This document shows positions 16,125 through 24,387 of a DNA stretch of 64,000 bases, piece after piece; position 1 is the stretch's first letter, and every line of letters begins with the position of its first letter. Below the pieces are notes generated by a model. It had not been told where the DNA came from. It ran no database searches and saw only the letters and a list, made by a program, of their open reading frames with translations. The position numbers were made by a program, and so were the translations under genes. This DNA is from Variovorax sp. Lineage in GTDB: Bacteria; Pseudomonadota; Gammaproteobacteria; Burkholderiales; Burkholderiaceae_C. The DNA is taken from NCBI GenBank assembly GCA_017744285.1, contig JAGIBP010000033.1:36585-100584 (forward strand), in the 5' to 3' direction.

Positions 16125-16937
16125 ATGACCACCACCACCGACCTGATGTCCACCGCCCAGATCCTCGGCGGCCTCGTGAGCGCGATGGCGAGCGGCCGCA
16201 TCCGCGTCGTCGACCTCACGCAGACGCTGACGCCCGAGTTCCCGCAGATCGCGCTGCCGCCCGAGATGGGCCAGTGCTGGCCCTTCCGGATCGAGGAAGT
16301 GTCGAAGTACGACGAGCGCGGCCCCGCCTGGTACTGGAACAACTTCTCGTGCGGCGAGCACACCGGCACGCACTTCGACGCGCCGATCCATTGGATCTCC
16401 GGGCGCGACCTGCCGAACAATTCGGTCGACACCATCCCGGTGCAGCACTTCGTCGCACCTGCCTGCGTGATCGACTGCTCGCCGCAGGTGAAGGACGACC
16501 CCGACTACCTGCTCACCATCGAGGACATCGAGCAATACGAGGCGAAGCACGGCCGCATCCCGAAGGGCGCCTGGGTGCTGATGCGCACCGACTGGTCCAA
16601 GCGCCAGGACCCGGAGGCCTACCAGAACTTCGACGAGACCGGCCAGCACACGCCCGGCCCGAGCACGGAGGCGGTGCGCTTCCTGGTCGAGCAGCGCGAC
16701 GTGCTGGGCTTCGGCTCCGAGGCGATCGGCACCGATGCGGGGCAGGGCTACCACCTGCGCCCGCCGTATCCGTGCCACTACTTCATGCATGGCGCCGGCC
16801 GCTACGGCCTGCAGTGCCTGTGCAACCTCGACCTGCTGCCGCCGGCGGGCGCGGTGCTGATCTGCCCGCCGCTCAAGATCGAGAAGGGCAGCGGCAGTCC
16901 CTTGCGCGTGCTGGCGCTGGTGGGAGGCGCGTCGTGA
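16125..16937 (+). CDS. Cyclase family metal-dependent hydrolase, isatin-hydrolase/kynurenine-formamidase-like
   Basis: The 270 residues carry the metal-binding signature of the cyclase family (PF04199) in CGEHTGTHFDAPIHW near residue 79-93: H-x-G-T-H-x-D-A-P-x-H. Substrate-binding regions include FLVEQRDVLGFGSEAIGTDAG and the late GAGRYGLQCLCNLDLLPPAG. The family includes isatin hydrolase, which opens isatin to isatinate with Mn2+, and kynurenine formamidase. Given Rieske, CoA-ligase and aldolase genes before it and a 2-oxoacid oxidoreductase in the same operon, isatin is the fitting substrate. The family is clear, the substrate inferred. Its stop overlaps the GTG start of the next gene. Confidence 0.87.
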   Translation: MTTTTDLMSTAQILGGLVSAMASGRIRVVDLTQTLTPEFPQIALPPEMGQCWPFRIEEVSKYDERGPAWYWNNFSCGEHTGTHFDAPIHWISGRDLPNNSVDTIPVQHFVAPACVIDCSPQVKDDPDYLLTIEDIEQYEAKHGRIPKGAWVLMRTDWSKRQDPEAYQNFDETGQHTPGPSTEAVRFLVEQRDVLGFGSEAIGTDAGQGYHLRPPYPCHYFMHGAGRYGLQCLCNLDLLPPAGAVLICPPLKIEKGSGSPLRVLALVGGAS

Positions 16938-17668
16938 GCGCGGCGGCATCGAAGGTCGCGGCGGTCACGGGCGGCAGCGCGGGCATCGGCCGCGCGATCT
17001 GCGAGGACCTGCTCGCGCAGGGCTACGAGGTGGTGTCGCTCGCGCGGCGGCGCAGCGACATCGACCATCCGAAGCTGCACAGCATCGAGGTCGACCTCAC
17101 CGACCGCGCCGCGACGGGGCAGGCCGCGGCCGAGCTGGTGCGCCGGTTCGAAGTGACGACGGTGGTCCACAACGCCGGCGTGATCCGCTCCGCGCTGTTG
17201 GCCGACGTGAAGCTCGACGACCTCGATGCCCTGGTCGACCTGCACCTGGGCTGCGCGATCCAGCTCGTGCAGGCCGCGCTGCCCGCCATGCGCGCGCAGC
17301 GATTCGGCCGCGTGGTGCTGCTCTCGTCGCGCGCCGCGCTCGGCCTGCAGACGCGCACCAGCTATTCCGCCACCAAGGCCGGCATGCTCGGCATGGCGCG
17401 CACCTGGGCGCTGGAACTCGCGGCCGACGGCATCACGGTGAACGTGGTGGCGCCGGGGCCCATCCGCACCGACATGTTCTATGACGTGGTCGAGGCCGGC
17501 AGCGAGAAGGAGCGCTCGCTCGCCGCCTCCATTCCCGTCAAGCGGCTGGGCGAATCGGCCGACGTGGCGCGCGCGGTGCGCTTCTTCGCCGACCCGGCGA
17601 ACAGCTTCGTCACCGGACAGGTGCTCTACGTGTGCGGCGGCACCAGCGTGGGCAGTCTCGCGCTCTAG
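16934..17668 (+). CDS. SDR family NAD(P)-dependent oxidoreductase
   Basis: This 244-residue classical short-chain dehydrogenase has TGGSAGIG near residue 11, HNAG near 78, a Ser in VVLLSSRAALG and the YSATK catalytic pair near 144. The end VRFFADPANSFVTGQVLYVCGG is typical of FabG-like reductases. It uses NAD(P)H for a keto/hydroxy interconversion. The GTG start at 16934 overlaps the stop of the cyclase gene, which argues for coupled translation. It closes the first enzyme block of the operon; its substrate in auxin breakdown is not evident. Confidence 0.87.
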   Translation: MSAAASKVAAVTGGSAGIGRAICEDLLAQGYEVVSLARRRSDIDHPKLHSIEVDLTDRAATGQAAAELVRRFEVTTVVHNAGVIRSALLADVKLDDLDALVDLHLGCAIQLVQAALPAMRAQRFGRVVLLSSRAALGLQTRTSYSATKAGMLGMARTWALELAADGITVNVVAPGPIRTDMFYDVVEAGSEKERSLAASIPVKRLGESADVARAVRFFADPANSFVTGQVLYVCGGTSVGSLAL

Positions 17669-17719
17669 CAGTGCGTCCGCGCACCGCATCGAATTTCCGT
17701 ACCCCTCGTTTTCACTGCC

Positions 17720-17766
17720 TTGTCAGCGCGAGAGGCGGTCGCTAGCATGGTTTACATCTAAACATT
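17720..17766 (+). promoter_or_regulatory. Putative promoter and operator before the binding-protein genes
   Basis: TTGTCA (17720-17725) and TAGCAT (17743-17748), 17 bases apart, fit a sigma-70 promoter. Directly downstream lies the inverted repeat GTTTA-CATC-TAAAC (17750-17763), and CTAAACATT (17758-17766) is shared exactly with the MarR/iad divergent spacer at 5503-5511. A repressor bound here would cover the transcription start. The evidence is pattern only. Confidence 0.5.
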
Positions 17767-17828
17767 TCAGAAATCATTGGTTGGCCTGAGTCCTGCTTAA
17801 CCGGATCGGAATCCCAAGGAGCCCCTGC

Positions 17829-18986
17829 ATGAAAGTCCTGACTCGTCTGTTCACGATGGCCGGCGCTGCCGCCGCCGTCAGCGTTCTCACCGCCGCGAAT
17901 GCGATGGCGGCCGATCTCAAGGTCGGCTTCATCACGTCGCTGTCGGGGCCGGTGTCCTCGCTGGGCATTCCCTACGACAAGGGCATGAAGGCCGCGATCG
18001 CCTACAAGTCGGAACTGGGCGGCAAGAAGATCCAGGTCGTCTCGCTCGACGATGCCTCCGATCCGTCGACCGCCGCGCGCAACGCGCGCAAGCTGATCGA
18101 CGAGGACAAGGTCGACGTCATCATCGGCACCGCCGGATCGCCCGGCGCGCTCGCGATCGCCGCGGTCGCGCGCGAAACCAAGACGCCGCTCATCTCCATC
18201 GCCAACGCCAACCTGCCGGGCGAGGAGGGTGCGTGGATGGTCACGCTGCCGCAGCCGGCGCCGCTGATGGTCAGCGCCGTGGTCGAGCGCATGAAGAAGT
18301 CGGGCGTGAAGACGGTCGGCTACATCGGCTTCTCCGACGCCTGGGGCGACCTGGTGTACGACGCGCTGCAGAAGAGCGCGGAGCCGGCCGGCATCAAGGT
18401 GGTGTCGAACGAGCGCTATGCGCGCGCCGATGCCTCGGTCACCGGCCAGGTGCTGAAGATCGTGGCGCTGCGTCCCGATGCGGTGATCACCGGCACCTCG
18501 GGCACGCCGGGCGCGCTGCCCTACCTGGCGCTGCAGGAGCGCGGCTACAAGGGGCAGATCTACGGCATGCACGCGCTGATCAACCCCGACTTCGTGCGCG
18601 TGGGCGGCACGGCCGTCGAGGGGCTTCTGGCGCCCACGGGCCCGGTGATCGTGGCCGAGCAGCTGCCCGAGAGCAACCCGATCCGCAAGGTCTCGATGGA
18701 CTTCCGCAGCGCCTACCAGAAGGCCAACGGCGCAGCGCCCACCGATGCGTTCTCGGCCTACAGCTTCGATGCATGGCTGCTCTTCCTCGACGCGGCGTCG
18801 CGCACCCAGGGCGAGCCCGGCACGCCGCAGTACCGCGTGGCGCTGCGCGACGCGATCGTCAACACCAAGGAGCTGGTCGGCACGCACAGCGTCTACAACT
18901 TCAAGCCGGGCGACCGCTACGGCTCGGATGAGCGATCGCGCGTCATCGTCAAGCTCGAAAAAGGCCAATGGAAACTGGTTCCGTGA
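17829..18986 (+). CDS. ABC transporter substrate-binding protein, Leu/Ile/Val-binding (Livk-like) family, copy 1
   Basis: The 385 residues start with a Sec signal peptide (MKVLTRLFTMAGAAAAVSV... ending NAMA-AD near 28-29) and continue as a type I periplasmic binding protein: LKVGFITSLSGPVSSLG, GRNARKL-like AARNARKLIDEDKVDVIIG, and GYIGFSDAWGDLVYDAL. Such proteins bind amino acids or aromatic acids and hand them to a Liv-type ABC permease, encoded here at 23332-26962. Two paralogues follow at 18989 and 22130. An aromatic or indolic ligand is likely from context. The gene has its own candidate promoter. Confidence 0.9.
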   Translation: MKVLTRLFTMAGAAAAVSVLTAANAMAADLKVGFITSLSGPVSSLGIPYDKGMKAAIAYKSELGGKKIQVVSLDDASDPSTAARNARKLIDEDKVDVIIGTAGSPGALAIAAVARETKTPLISIANANLPGEEGAWMVTLPQPAPLMVSAVVERMKKSGVKTVGYIGFSDAWGDLVYDALQKSAEPAGIKVVSNERYARADASVTGQVLKIVALRPDAVITGTSGTPGALPYLALQERGYKGQIYGMHALINPDFVRVGGTAVEGLLAPTGPVIVAEQLPESNPIRKVSMDFRSAYQKANGAAPTDAFSAYSFDAWLLFLDAASRTQGEPGTPQYRVALRDAIVNTKELVGTHSVYNFKPGDRYGSDERSRVIVKLEKGQWKLVP

Positions 18987-18988
18987 AC

Positions 18989-20131
18989 ATGCGCAAGATC
19001 ACCCGACTCCTCGGCCTCACGGCCATCGCCTTCGCCGCCACGCAGGCTTTCGCGGCCGACCTCAAGGTCGGCGTCATCAGCTCGCTCTCGGGCCCCGTGT
19101 CGGCGCTCGGCATTCCCTATGAGAAGGGCATCCGCGCCGCGGTCGCGCAGCACCCGGTGCTGGCGGGCCACAAGGTCGAACTGATCGTGCTCGACGACGC
19201 TTCCGATCCCACCACCGCCGGCCGCAACGCGCGCAAGCTCGTCACCGAAGACAAGGTCGACGTGCTGATCGGCACTTCGGGCGTGCCGGGCGCGATGGCC
19301 ATCGCGGCGGTGGCGCGCGAACTCAACACGCCGCTGATCTCGCCCACGCCGGTGACCATCCCCGGCCCCGAGGGCGCGTGGACCGTGACCGTCTCGCAGC
19401 CCTTCCCGCTGATGGTCTCCGCCGTGGTCGAGAAGATGAAGAAGTCGGGCGTGAAGACGGTGGCCTTCATCGGCTTCTCGGACGCGCTGGGCGACCTCGC
19501 CTACGACTCGCTGGTCAAGAGCGCCGATGCGGCGGGTATCAAGGTGGTCGCCAACGAGCGCTATGCGCGCAGCGATTCGTCGGTGGCCGGGCAGGTGCTG
19601 AAGATCATCTCGGCGCGGCCCGACGCGGTGTTCGCAGGCAACTCCGGCACGCCCGGCGCGCTGCCGTACCTGGCCCTGGCCGATCGCGGCTACAAGGGCC
19701 AGATCTACGGCACGCACGGCCTCATCAACGCCGACTTCGTGCGCGTGGGCGGCGCCTCGATCGAGGGCCTGCAGGTGCCCAGCGGCCCGGTGCTCGTGGC
19801 GGACCAACTGCCCGACAGCAACCCGATCAAGAAGGTGTCGGCGAACTTCCGCGAGGCCTACAAGAAGGCCAATGGCACGCTGCCGAACGACGCCTTCTCG
19901 TCCTACACCTACGACGCCTACCTGCTGCTGGCCGACGCGGCATCGCGCACCAAGGGCGAGCCGGGCACGCCGGCCTATCGCACCGCGCTGCGCGATGCGA
20001 TCGTGAGCACCAGGGAGCTGGTCGGCACGCACGGCATCTACAACTTCAAGCCCGACGACCGCTACGGCTCCGACCAGCGCGCGGTGGTGATCGTGCGCAT
20101 GGAGAAGGGCCAGTGGAAGCTGGTGCCGTGA
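18989..20131 (+). CDS. ABC transporter substrate-binding protein, Leu/Ile/Val-binding family, copy 2
   Basis: This 380-residue paralogue of the preceding gene has a short Sec signal peptide (MRKITRLLGLTAIAFAATQ, cleavage probably after AFA) and the same fold: LKVGVISSLSGPVSALG, GRNARKLVTEDKVDVLIG, GFSDALGDLAYDSL. I start it at ATG 18989, which puts the signal peptide at the true N-terminus; the ATG at 18968 lies inside the previous gene and would add seven residues. Only two bases separate it from copy 1, which suggests tandem duplication and co-translation. The ligand is unknown, presumably an aromatic acid. Confidence 0.89.
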   Translation: MRKITRLLGLTAIAFAATQAFAADLKVGVISSLSGPVSALGIPYEKGIRAAVAQHPVLAGHKVELIVLDDASDPTTAGRNARKLVTEDKVDVLIGTSGVPGAMAIAAVARELNTPLISPTPVTIPGPEGAWTVTVSQPFPLMVSAVVEKMKKSGVKTVAFIGFSDALGDLAYDSLVKSADAAGIKVVANERYARSDSSVAGQVLKIISARPDAVFAGNSGTPGALPYLALADRGYKGQIYGTHGLINADFVRVGGASIEGLQVPSGPVLVADQLPDSNPIKKVSANFREAYKKANGTLPNDAFSSYTYDAYLLLADAASRTKGEPGTPAYRTALRDAIVSTRELVGTHGIYNFKPDDRYGSDQRAVVIVRMEKGQWKLVP

Positions 20132-20136
20132 TGAAG

Positions 20137-20250
20137 AAGCACCCCCCAAGCCGCTTCGCGGCTCCCCCCTCTCTCGCCTTCGGCGGGAGGGGGGCGCACC
20201 CGGCGGCCCGGCGAAGCCGGTTCCGCGGGTGCCCTGGCTTGGGCTGCGCC
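20137..20250. repeat. Interspersed GC-rich palindromic repeat (Comamonadaceae type)
   Basis: Right after the stop of the second binding-protein gene lies a block of nested hairpins: AGCCGCTTCGCGGCT (20149-20163), CCCCCCTC (20164-20171) pairing with GAGGGGGG (20187-20194), and a GCACCC...GGGTGC outer pair around 20196-20232. Its first 20 bases (20137-20156) recur with one mismatch, inverted, at 36293-36312. I recognise this style of repeat from many Variovorax-like genomes. It may act as an mRNA-stabilising or attenuating structure between operon parts. Confidence 0.75.
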
Positions 20251-20299
20251 GGTTCTATGGCGTGGTGGACCCACTGGGTCTGAATTGAATAGGCCGGCC

Positions 20300-21622
20300 A
20301 TGCGCTACCGAGACCGACCCGAAGCGATCCGCGCGCTCGTGCAGGACGACCGCGTGCACCGCGACGTCTACCTGAGCGACGAGCTCTTCGCGCTGGAGCA
20401 GGAGCACTTCTTCGCCAACACCTGGCTCTACGTGGGCCACGCGAGCCAGGTGCCGAATGCGGGCGACTTCTGGTCGCTCGAGCTCGCGGGCCGGCCGGTG
20501 ATGATGGTGCGCCAGGCCGATGGCGGCGTGCGCGTGCTCTACAACCGCTGCGCGCACAAGGGCGCGCGGCTGGTGTCGGACGAGTGCGGCAGCACGGGCA
20601 AGTTCTTCCGCTGCCCGTACCACGCGTGGACCTACAAGCTCGACGGCGCGCCGCTCGCGGTTCCGCTCAAGAGCGGCTACGAGGGCACGCGCCTCAAGGA
20701 ATGCGCATCGGGCCAGGGCCTGAGCGCGCTGCAGCATGTCGCTGTCTACCGCGACTTCGTCTTCGCACGCATCGCGGACGAAGGGCCGGCCTTCGAGGAC
20801 TACTTCGGCGAGGTGCTCGGCGCGATCGACAACATGGTCGACCGCTCTCCGGAAGGCAGGCTCACGGCCGCCGGCGGCGTGATGCGCAACATCGTCCACT
20901 GCAACTGGAAGATGTACCTGGAGAACATCAACGACACGGTGCATCCGATGTCGACGCACGAATCGGCCACGCAGGCCGCCGATGCGCTCTGGCAGGGCCG
21001 CGCGGCCGACGCGCCCAAGCCGATGGCGATGGAGCAGATCCTGCCCTTCGGCGCCGGCTACGACTTCTTCGACAGGATGGGCGGGCGCGTGTTCGCCAAC
21101 GGGCACAGCGTGCTCGGCGTGAACTTCAGCATCCACTCGAACTACGCGCAGTTGCCCGACTACGAGGCGGCGATGCGCGAGGCCCACGGCGACGAGCGTG
21201 CGATGGAGATTCTCCAGCGCTCGCCGCAGAACTCGGTGTTCTTTCCGAGCCTGTCGGTCAAGGGGTCGCCGCAGGCGATCCGCGTGATCCGCCCGCTGGC
21301 CGCCAACCGCACGCTGATCGAGGCCTGGGCCTTCCGCGCGGCGGGCGCGCCCGACCTGCTCTTCGAGCGGGCGATGAGCTACAACCGGCTGGTCTTCTCG
21401 CCGATGTCGATCGTGGCGCACGACGACGTGCACCTGTTCGAGAGCATGCAGGCCGGCCTGCGCGCCGAGGGCAACGAGTGGGTGAGCCTGCACCGCAACT
21501 TCGACGCGGGCGAGCTCTCGCAATCGACGGTCACGACCAACGGCACCAACGAACTCCTGATGCGCAACCAGTTCCGCGCGTGGGCGAAGTTCATGACGGC
21601 GGGCATGGAGTCGCGGCCATGA
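20300..21622 (+). CDS. Second aromatic ring-hydroxylating dioxygenase alpha subunit (Rieske)
   Basis: The 440 residues parallel the alpha subunit at 10267 along the whole length: ALVQDDRVHRD near the start, Rieske CAHKGARLV and CPYHAWTY (Cys near 84 and 105), and iron-ligand region NWKMYLENINDTVHPMSTHE. It shares LFALEQEHFFANTW with only small changes, so it is a clear paralogue. I chose ATG 20300 because it matches the start of the first copy; the in-frame TTG 15 bases upstream is weaker. No reductase gene is adjacent, so it probably borrows the reductase at 9258. Its substrate may be a related indole or aryl-acetic acid, or a later intermediate. Confidence 0.9.
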   Translation: MRYRDRPEAIRALVQDDRVHRDVYLSDELFALEQEHFFANTWLYVGHASQVPNAGDFWSLELAGRPVMMVRQADGGVRVLYNRCAHKGARLVSDECGSTGKFFRCPYHAWTYKLDGAPLAVPLKSGYEGTRLKECASGQGLSALQHVAVYRDFVFARIADEGPAFEDYFGEVLGAIDNMVDRSPEGRLTAAGGVMRNIVHCNWKMYLENINDTVHPMSTHESATQAADALWQGRAADAPKPMAMEQILPFGAGYDFFDRMGGRVFANGHSVLGVNFSIHSNYAQLPDYEAAMREAHGDERAMEILQRSPQNSVFFPSLSVKGSPQAIRVIRPLAANRTLIEAWAFRAAGAPDLLFERAMSYNRLVFSPMSIVAHDDVHLFESMQAGLRAEGNEWVSLHRNFDAGELSQSTVTTNGTNELLMRNQFRAWAKFMTAGMESRP

Positions 21623-22089
21623 CCGACCCGCGCGACTTCATCGCCGAGGAAGCGGCACTGCTCGACGCCGGGCGCTTCGACGAATGGCTGGCGCTCTTCG
21701 CCGAGGACGGCCGCTACTGGGTGCCGCTGCTCGGCGCGGCGCAGGCCGATCCGCTGCAGCACAACTCCATCGCCTACGAGGACCGCCTGCTGCTGCAACT
21801 GCGCATCGACCGGCTTCGCAATCCGCGCGCGCATTCGCAGCACCCGGCCAGCCACTGCCAGCACGTGCTGCAGCGCTCCGCCGTCGAGCGCGAGGACGCC
21901 GCCACAGGCGAGGTCGAGCTGCGCACCCCCTTCATCTACGTGGAGGCGCGCGGCGAGGAGCAGGTGACGCTCGCCGGCACGTACCGGCACCGGCTGGTGC
22001 GTGACGGGGCCGGCTGGTCGATCCGGCTCAAGCGCATCGACCTCCTCAATGCCTGGCGCGCGCTGCCGGCGATCCAACTATTCATCTGA
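21619..22089 (+). CDS. Second aromatic ring-hydroxylating dioxygenase beta subunit
   Basis: The 156 residues are a paralogue of the beta subunit at 11580: FIAEEAALLDAGRFDEWLAL, YWVPLLGAAQADPLQHNS, and the end RIDLLNAWRALPAIQLFI. It has the NTF2-like small-subunit fold without its own cofactor. ATG 21619 overlaps the stop of the alpha subunit by four bases, giving coupled translation. Together the two form a second complete oxygenase inside the same island. Confidence 0.9.
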   Translation: MTDPRDFIAEEAALLDAGRFDEWLALFAEDGRYWVPLLGAAQADPLQHNSIAYEDRLLLQLRIDRLRNPRAHSQHPASHCQHVLQRSAVEREDAATGEVELRTPFIYVEARGEEQVTLAGTYRHRLVRDGAGWSIRLKRIDLLNAWRALPAIQLFI

Positions 22090-22129
22090 GCCCATCGCTC
22101 ATCCTTATCCACTCACCAGGAGTCACGAC

Positions 22130-23287
22130 ATGAAGAGCTTGATGCAGACCTTGACGCGCACCGCGCTTTCTGCCGCGCTGGCCGTCGGCTTGGCGGCGAC
22201 GGCATCGGCGGCCGATTTCAAGGTCGGCCTGAGCGTCTCGCTTTCCGGGCCCAACTCCTCGCTCGGCGTGCCCTATGTGAAGGGCATGCAGGCCGCGCAG
22301 GCGTACAAGCCCGAAGTCAACGGCCGCAAGATCCAGCTCATCGTGCTCGACGACGGCTCCGACCCGACCACGGCCGGCCGCAACGCGCGCAAGCTGGTGG
22401 AAGAGGACAAGGTCGACGTGCTCATGGGCACCTCGGGCGTGCCCGCCGCCATCGCGATGGCCCAGGTCGGCCGCGATGCCAAGGTGCCGATGATCGGCCT
22501 CACCCCGATCCAGCTCGATCCGGCGGAGAACGGCTGGGTCTTCACCGTCGCCCAGCCCACGCAGCTCATGATCGACGCCGTGGTCCAGCGCATGAAGAAG
22601 GACGGCGTGAAGACGGTCGGCTACATCGGCTTCTCCGACGCCTGGGGCGACCTGGTCTACAACGCGCTGATGAAGTCCGCGCCCGGGGCCGGCATCAAGG
22701 TGCTCGGCAACGAGCGCTATGCGCGTGCGGACCAGTCGGTCACCGGCCAGATCCTCAAGCTGCTCGCGATGAAGCCCGACGCGGTGATGACCGGCGGCGC
22801 CGGCACGCCGGGCGCGCTGCCTTTCCTCGCGCTCAGCGAGCGCGGCTTCAAGGGGCCGGTGTACGGCCAGCATGGGCTGATCAACCCCGACTTCGTGCGC
22901 GTCGTCGGCGCGGCCGGGCAGGGGGCGCTGATGCCCACCGGCCCGGTGATCGTCGCCGAGCAGTTGCCGGCCGAGTACCCGACCAAGAAGATCGCGATGG
23001 ACTTCCGAGCGATCTTCCAGAAGGTCAACAACGCGCCGACCAGCGATGCCTTCTCGGCCTATTCGTTCGACGGCTGGCTGGTGTTCACCGACGCGGCCGC
23101 GCGCGCCAAGGGCGAGCCGGGCACGCCCGAGTTCCGCCAGTCGCTGCGCGACGCGATCGCGAGCACCAAGGAGGTCGTGGGAACGCACGGCGTCTACAAC
23201 TTCAAGCCGGGCGACCTGTACGGCGTGGACGAGCGTGCGCGCGTGATCGTCAAGCTCGACAACGGGCAGTGGAAATTGGCCCCTTGA
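22130..23287 (+). CDS. ABC transporter substrate-binding protein, Leu/Ile/Val-binding family, copy 3
   Basis: This 385-residue third paralogue has signal peptide MKSLMQTLTRTALSAALAVG with probable cleavage at ASA-AD near 26-27, then FKVGLSVSLSGPNSSLG, GRNARKLVEEDKVDVLMG and GYIGFSDAWGDLVYNAL. It is preceded by CAGGAG 7 bases before ATG 22130. Unlike the other two it sits directly upstream of the permease and ATPase genes, so it is the most obvious partner of that transporter. Three binding proteins for one permease set suggest a transporter with widened ligand range. Confidence 0.9.
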   Translation: MKSLMQTLTRTALSAALAVGLAATASAADFKVGLSVSLSGPNSSLGVPYVKGMQAAQAYKPEVNGRKIQLIVLDDGSDPTTAGRNARKLVEEDKVDVLMGTSGVPAAIAMAQVGRDAKVPMIGLTPIQLDPAENGWVFTVAQPTQLMIDAVVQRMKKDGVKTVGYIGFSDAWGDLVYNALMKSAPGAGIKVLGNERYARADQSVTGQILKLLAMKPDAVMTGGAGTPGALPFLALSERGFKGPVYGQHGLINPDFVRVVGAAGQGALMPTGPVIVAEQLPAEYPTKKIAMDFRAIFQKVNNAPTSDAFSAYSFDGWLVFTDAAARAKGEPGTPEFRQSLRDAIASTKEVVGTHGVYNFKPGDLYGVDERARVIVKLDNGQWKLAP

Positions 23288-23331
23288 GCCACGGCGGTCG
23301 AGACGAACACCACTGAGAGAGGACGAATTCA

Positions 23332-24387
23332 ATGACATGGGACGTGGCGCTCATCCTGGGCATCGACGGGCTCGCCAATGGCGCGGTCTATCTGCTCGCC
23401 GGGCTGGGGCTGGTGCTGATCTTTTCCGTCACGCGGGTGGTGTTCGTGCCGTTCGGCGATATCGCGGCCTTCGCGGCGCTGACGCTGGCGGCCTTCGAGA
23501 CGAATCGCCTTCCGCCCACCATCGGGCTGGTCGCGGTGCTGGCCGTGCTGGCCACGCTGACCGAGGTCGGCAGCCTGATCCGCCGGGGCGAGGCGGGCGG
23601 CATCCCGAAGGCGATCCTCGCCTGGGGCGTGCTGCCGCTGGTGCCCTGCGCGCTGGCCTGGGCCGCCTCGCGCGCCGGCGTGCCGGCGGCGGTGCAGATC
23701 GCGGTGTCGGTGCTGCTCGTGGTGCCCATCGCGCCGCTCCTGGCGCGCGTGGTGTTCCAGCCGATCGCGGATGCCTCGGTGCTGGTGCTGCTGATCGTCT
23801 CTCTTGCGCTGCACTTCCTGCTCTCGGGCCTGGGCCTGCTGTTCTTCGGGCCGGAGGGCTCGCGCACCAACCCGCTGGCGAGCGGAACGATCCCGCTCGG
23901 CGAAGGCTTCGCAGTGAGCGGGCAGGTGGTGCTGATGGTGGCCTCGGCCGTCGTGCTCAGCGGCCTGTTCTTCCTGGTGTTCGAGCGCACCGTGGCCGGC
24001 AAGGCGCTGCGCGCGACCGCGGTGAACCGCGTCGGCGCGCGGCTGGTCGGCATCCGGCCGGCGCGCACCGCGCTCCTGGCCTACGGCAGCGCCTCGCTGC
24101 TGGCGGGCCTCATCGGCGTGCTGATCGCGCCGGTGACCACCATGTACTACGACTCGGGCTTCATCATCGGCCTGAAGGCCTTCGTGGCCGCAATCATCGG
24201 CGGGCTGGTGAGCTACCCGATGACCGCGGTCGGCGCGCTGGCGGTGGGCGTGGTCGAGAGCTTCGCGTCGTTCTGGAGCGGCGCACTGAAGGACGTGATC
24301 GTGTTCAGCCTGCTGATCCCGGTGCTGATGCTGCGGTCCTTCCTCACCGTGCACTCCGAAGAGGAAGAAGACGAGGTGGACCAATGA
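23332..24387 (+). CDS. Branched-chain amino acid ABC transporter permease, LivH type
   Basis: The 351 residues are strongly hydrophobic with about eight membrane helices. They begin with LILGIDGLANGAVYLLAGLGLVLIF, the typical LivH opening, and include FERTVAGKALRATAVNRVGARLVGI, the cytoplasmic coupling loop that contacts the ATPase, then GLKAFVAAIIGGLVSYP. It is somewhat longer than the usual 290-300 residues because of an extra hydrophobic stretch near 60-130. It forms one half of the membrane channel with the permease domain of the next gene, whose start overlaps its stop. Expected cargo is an aromatic acid, from context only. Confidence 0.9.
   Translation: MTWDVALILGIDGLANGAVYLLAGLGLVLIFSVTRVVFVPFGDIAAFAALTLAAFETNRLPPTIGLVAVLAVLATLTEVGSLIRRGEAGGIPKAILAWGVLPLVPCALAWAASRAGVPAAVQIAVSVLLVVPIAPLLARVVFQPIADASVLVLLIVSLALHFLLSGLGLLFFGPEGSRTNPLASGTIPLGEGFAVSGQVVLMVASAVVLSGLFFLVFERTVAGKALRATAVNRVGARLVGIRPARTALLAYGSASLLAGLIGVLIAPVTTMYYDSGFIIGLKAFVAAIIGGLVSYPMTAVGALAVGVVESFASFWSGALKDVIVFSLLIPVLMLRSFLTVHSEEEEDEVDQ

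Noticed and set aside
18968..18988. Upstream ATG as start of the second binding-protein gene
   Set aside because: It lies within the previous gene and would place seven polar residues before the signal peptide; ATG 18989 gives a standard signal.
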